This document shows positions 24,514 to 24,806 of a DNA stretch of 24,806 nucleotides, in pieces. Both the position numbers and the translations under genes were made by a program. Position 1 is the first letter of the stretch, and every line of letters starts with the position of its first letter. Origin of the DNA: Pleurobrachia bachei (lineage: Eukaryota; Ctenophora; Tentaculata; Cydippida; Pleurobrachiidae); assembly GCA_000695325.1 (NCBI GenBank), contig AVPN01000063.1, positions 36,633 to 61,438 of the forward strand, read 5' to 3'. Below the pieces are notes generated by a model, which saw only the letters and a program-made list of their open reading frames with translations, was not told the origin of the DNA and did not search any database.

Positions 24514-24806
24514 TTTGCAACAAAGTTTTCCGATTTGACTGAAACCTTCCCAGAATTTGTGGACAGGTACACAGAGAAGGACTGTGAAGTTTCAGCCCCC
24601 TACTCCAACTCCTTACGGGTACAAAATGCTTTTTATGCGCATGGGAAGTGTTACTTCCCGCGCACCCATTTTTACCCATTTTTGCCACTTTAGGGCATCC
24701 AAAAAATCTAAAAAAATTTCTAGTTGCTTCTTGGATTGCTAAGAGTCGTCTATATGTCAAATAAAAGCATTTACACGATTTTTGTAAAAAAATATTTTTA
24801 TTTTTT
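24514..24806. other. Right edge of the window, no gene assigned
   Basis: Short open frames only. An AATAAA on the + strand (about 24761) and an A/T-rich end are present, but I cannot attach them to a gene. Confidence 0.4.

Noticed and set aside
24079-24693. 204-codon + strand frame with RRSH-type repeats
   Set aside because: It is the opposite-strand shadow of the RPPYQE repeats; the minus-strand frame has a better start and more regular units.
1-24806. Viral, LTR, LINE or CRISPR-like elements
   Set aside because: No reverse transcriptase, integrase, capsid or transposase motif, no long terminal repeats and no spaced short repeats were seen; the direct repeats are exon duplications and minisatellites.

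Overview
The window is animal nuclear DNA: compact genes of several exons with GT-AG introns, and no bacterial-style operon, virus or LTR element. The species cannot be named from sequence alone. The compact layout, short introns and many start codons placed just after a splice acceptor suggest an invertebrate that uses spliced-leader trans-splicing (for example a ctenophore, hydrozoan or flatworm); that is an inference.

Layout. On the + strand, 988-1119 is the last exon of a RUN/FYVE (RUFY-like) gene, preceded by a 32-bp minisatellite that repeats its 3' splice site. From about 24.5 kb down to 2.9 kb nearly everything lies head-to-tail on the - strand: a Pro/Tyr-rich repeat protein (24513-24184), SDHAF1 (23729-23487), DPH3 (23158-22756, plus a partial copy at 21896-21480), TRMT10A (21340-20084), two identical divergent TRMT10 paralogues (19957-19118 and 18723-17884), a short membrane-anchored protein with a glucosidase-II-beta N-terminal domain (17600-16913), borealin/CDCA8 (16530-15264), CtIP/RBBP8 (15136-12940), an Mpv17/PXMP2-family protein (12147-11193) and a BTBD17-like BTB-BACK gene (9774-2859). 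An apparently intact rhodopsin-type GPCR (7522-8442, + strand) is nested in an intron of the BTBD17-like gene.

The functions are unrelated (succinate dehydrogenase assembly, diphthamide synthesis, tRNA methylation, chromosomal passenger complex, DNA end resection, organelle membrane protein). This looks like a housekeeping cluster held together by layout or co-transcription rather than by a shared pathway.

The most unusual feature is repeated exon-scale tandem duplication. In four loci (BTBD17-like, Mpv17, TRMT10, DPH3) the 3' part of a gene, sometimes with the start of the next gene, is duplicated in units of about 0.7-1.25 kb. In the BTBD17-like gene all 21 substitutions I count between duplicated exon copies are synonymous. 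In its 1086-bp repeat all seven differences fall in the terminal exon and at third codon positions, while the non-coding remainder looks identical. Several introns consist almost entirely of (CT)n on the coding strand. Exon models were built by hand from reading-frame phase and splice consensus; there was no transcript or database support.
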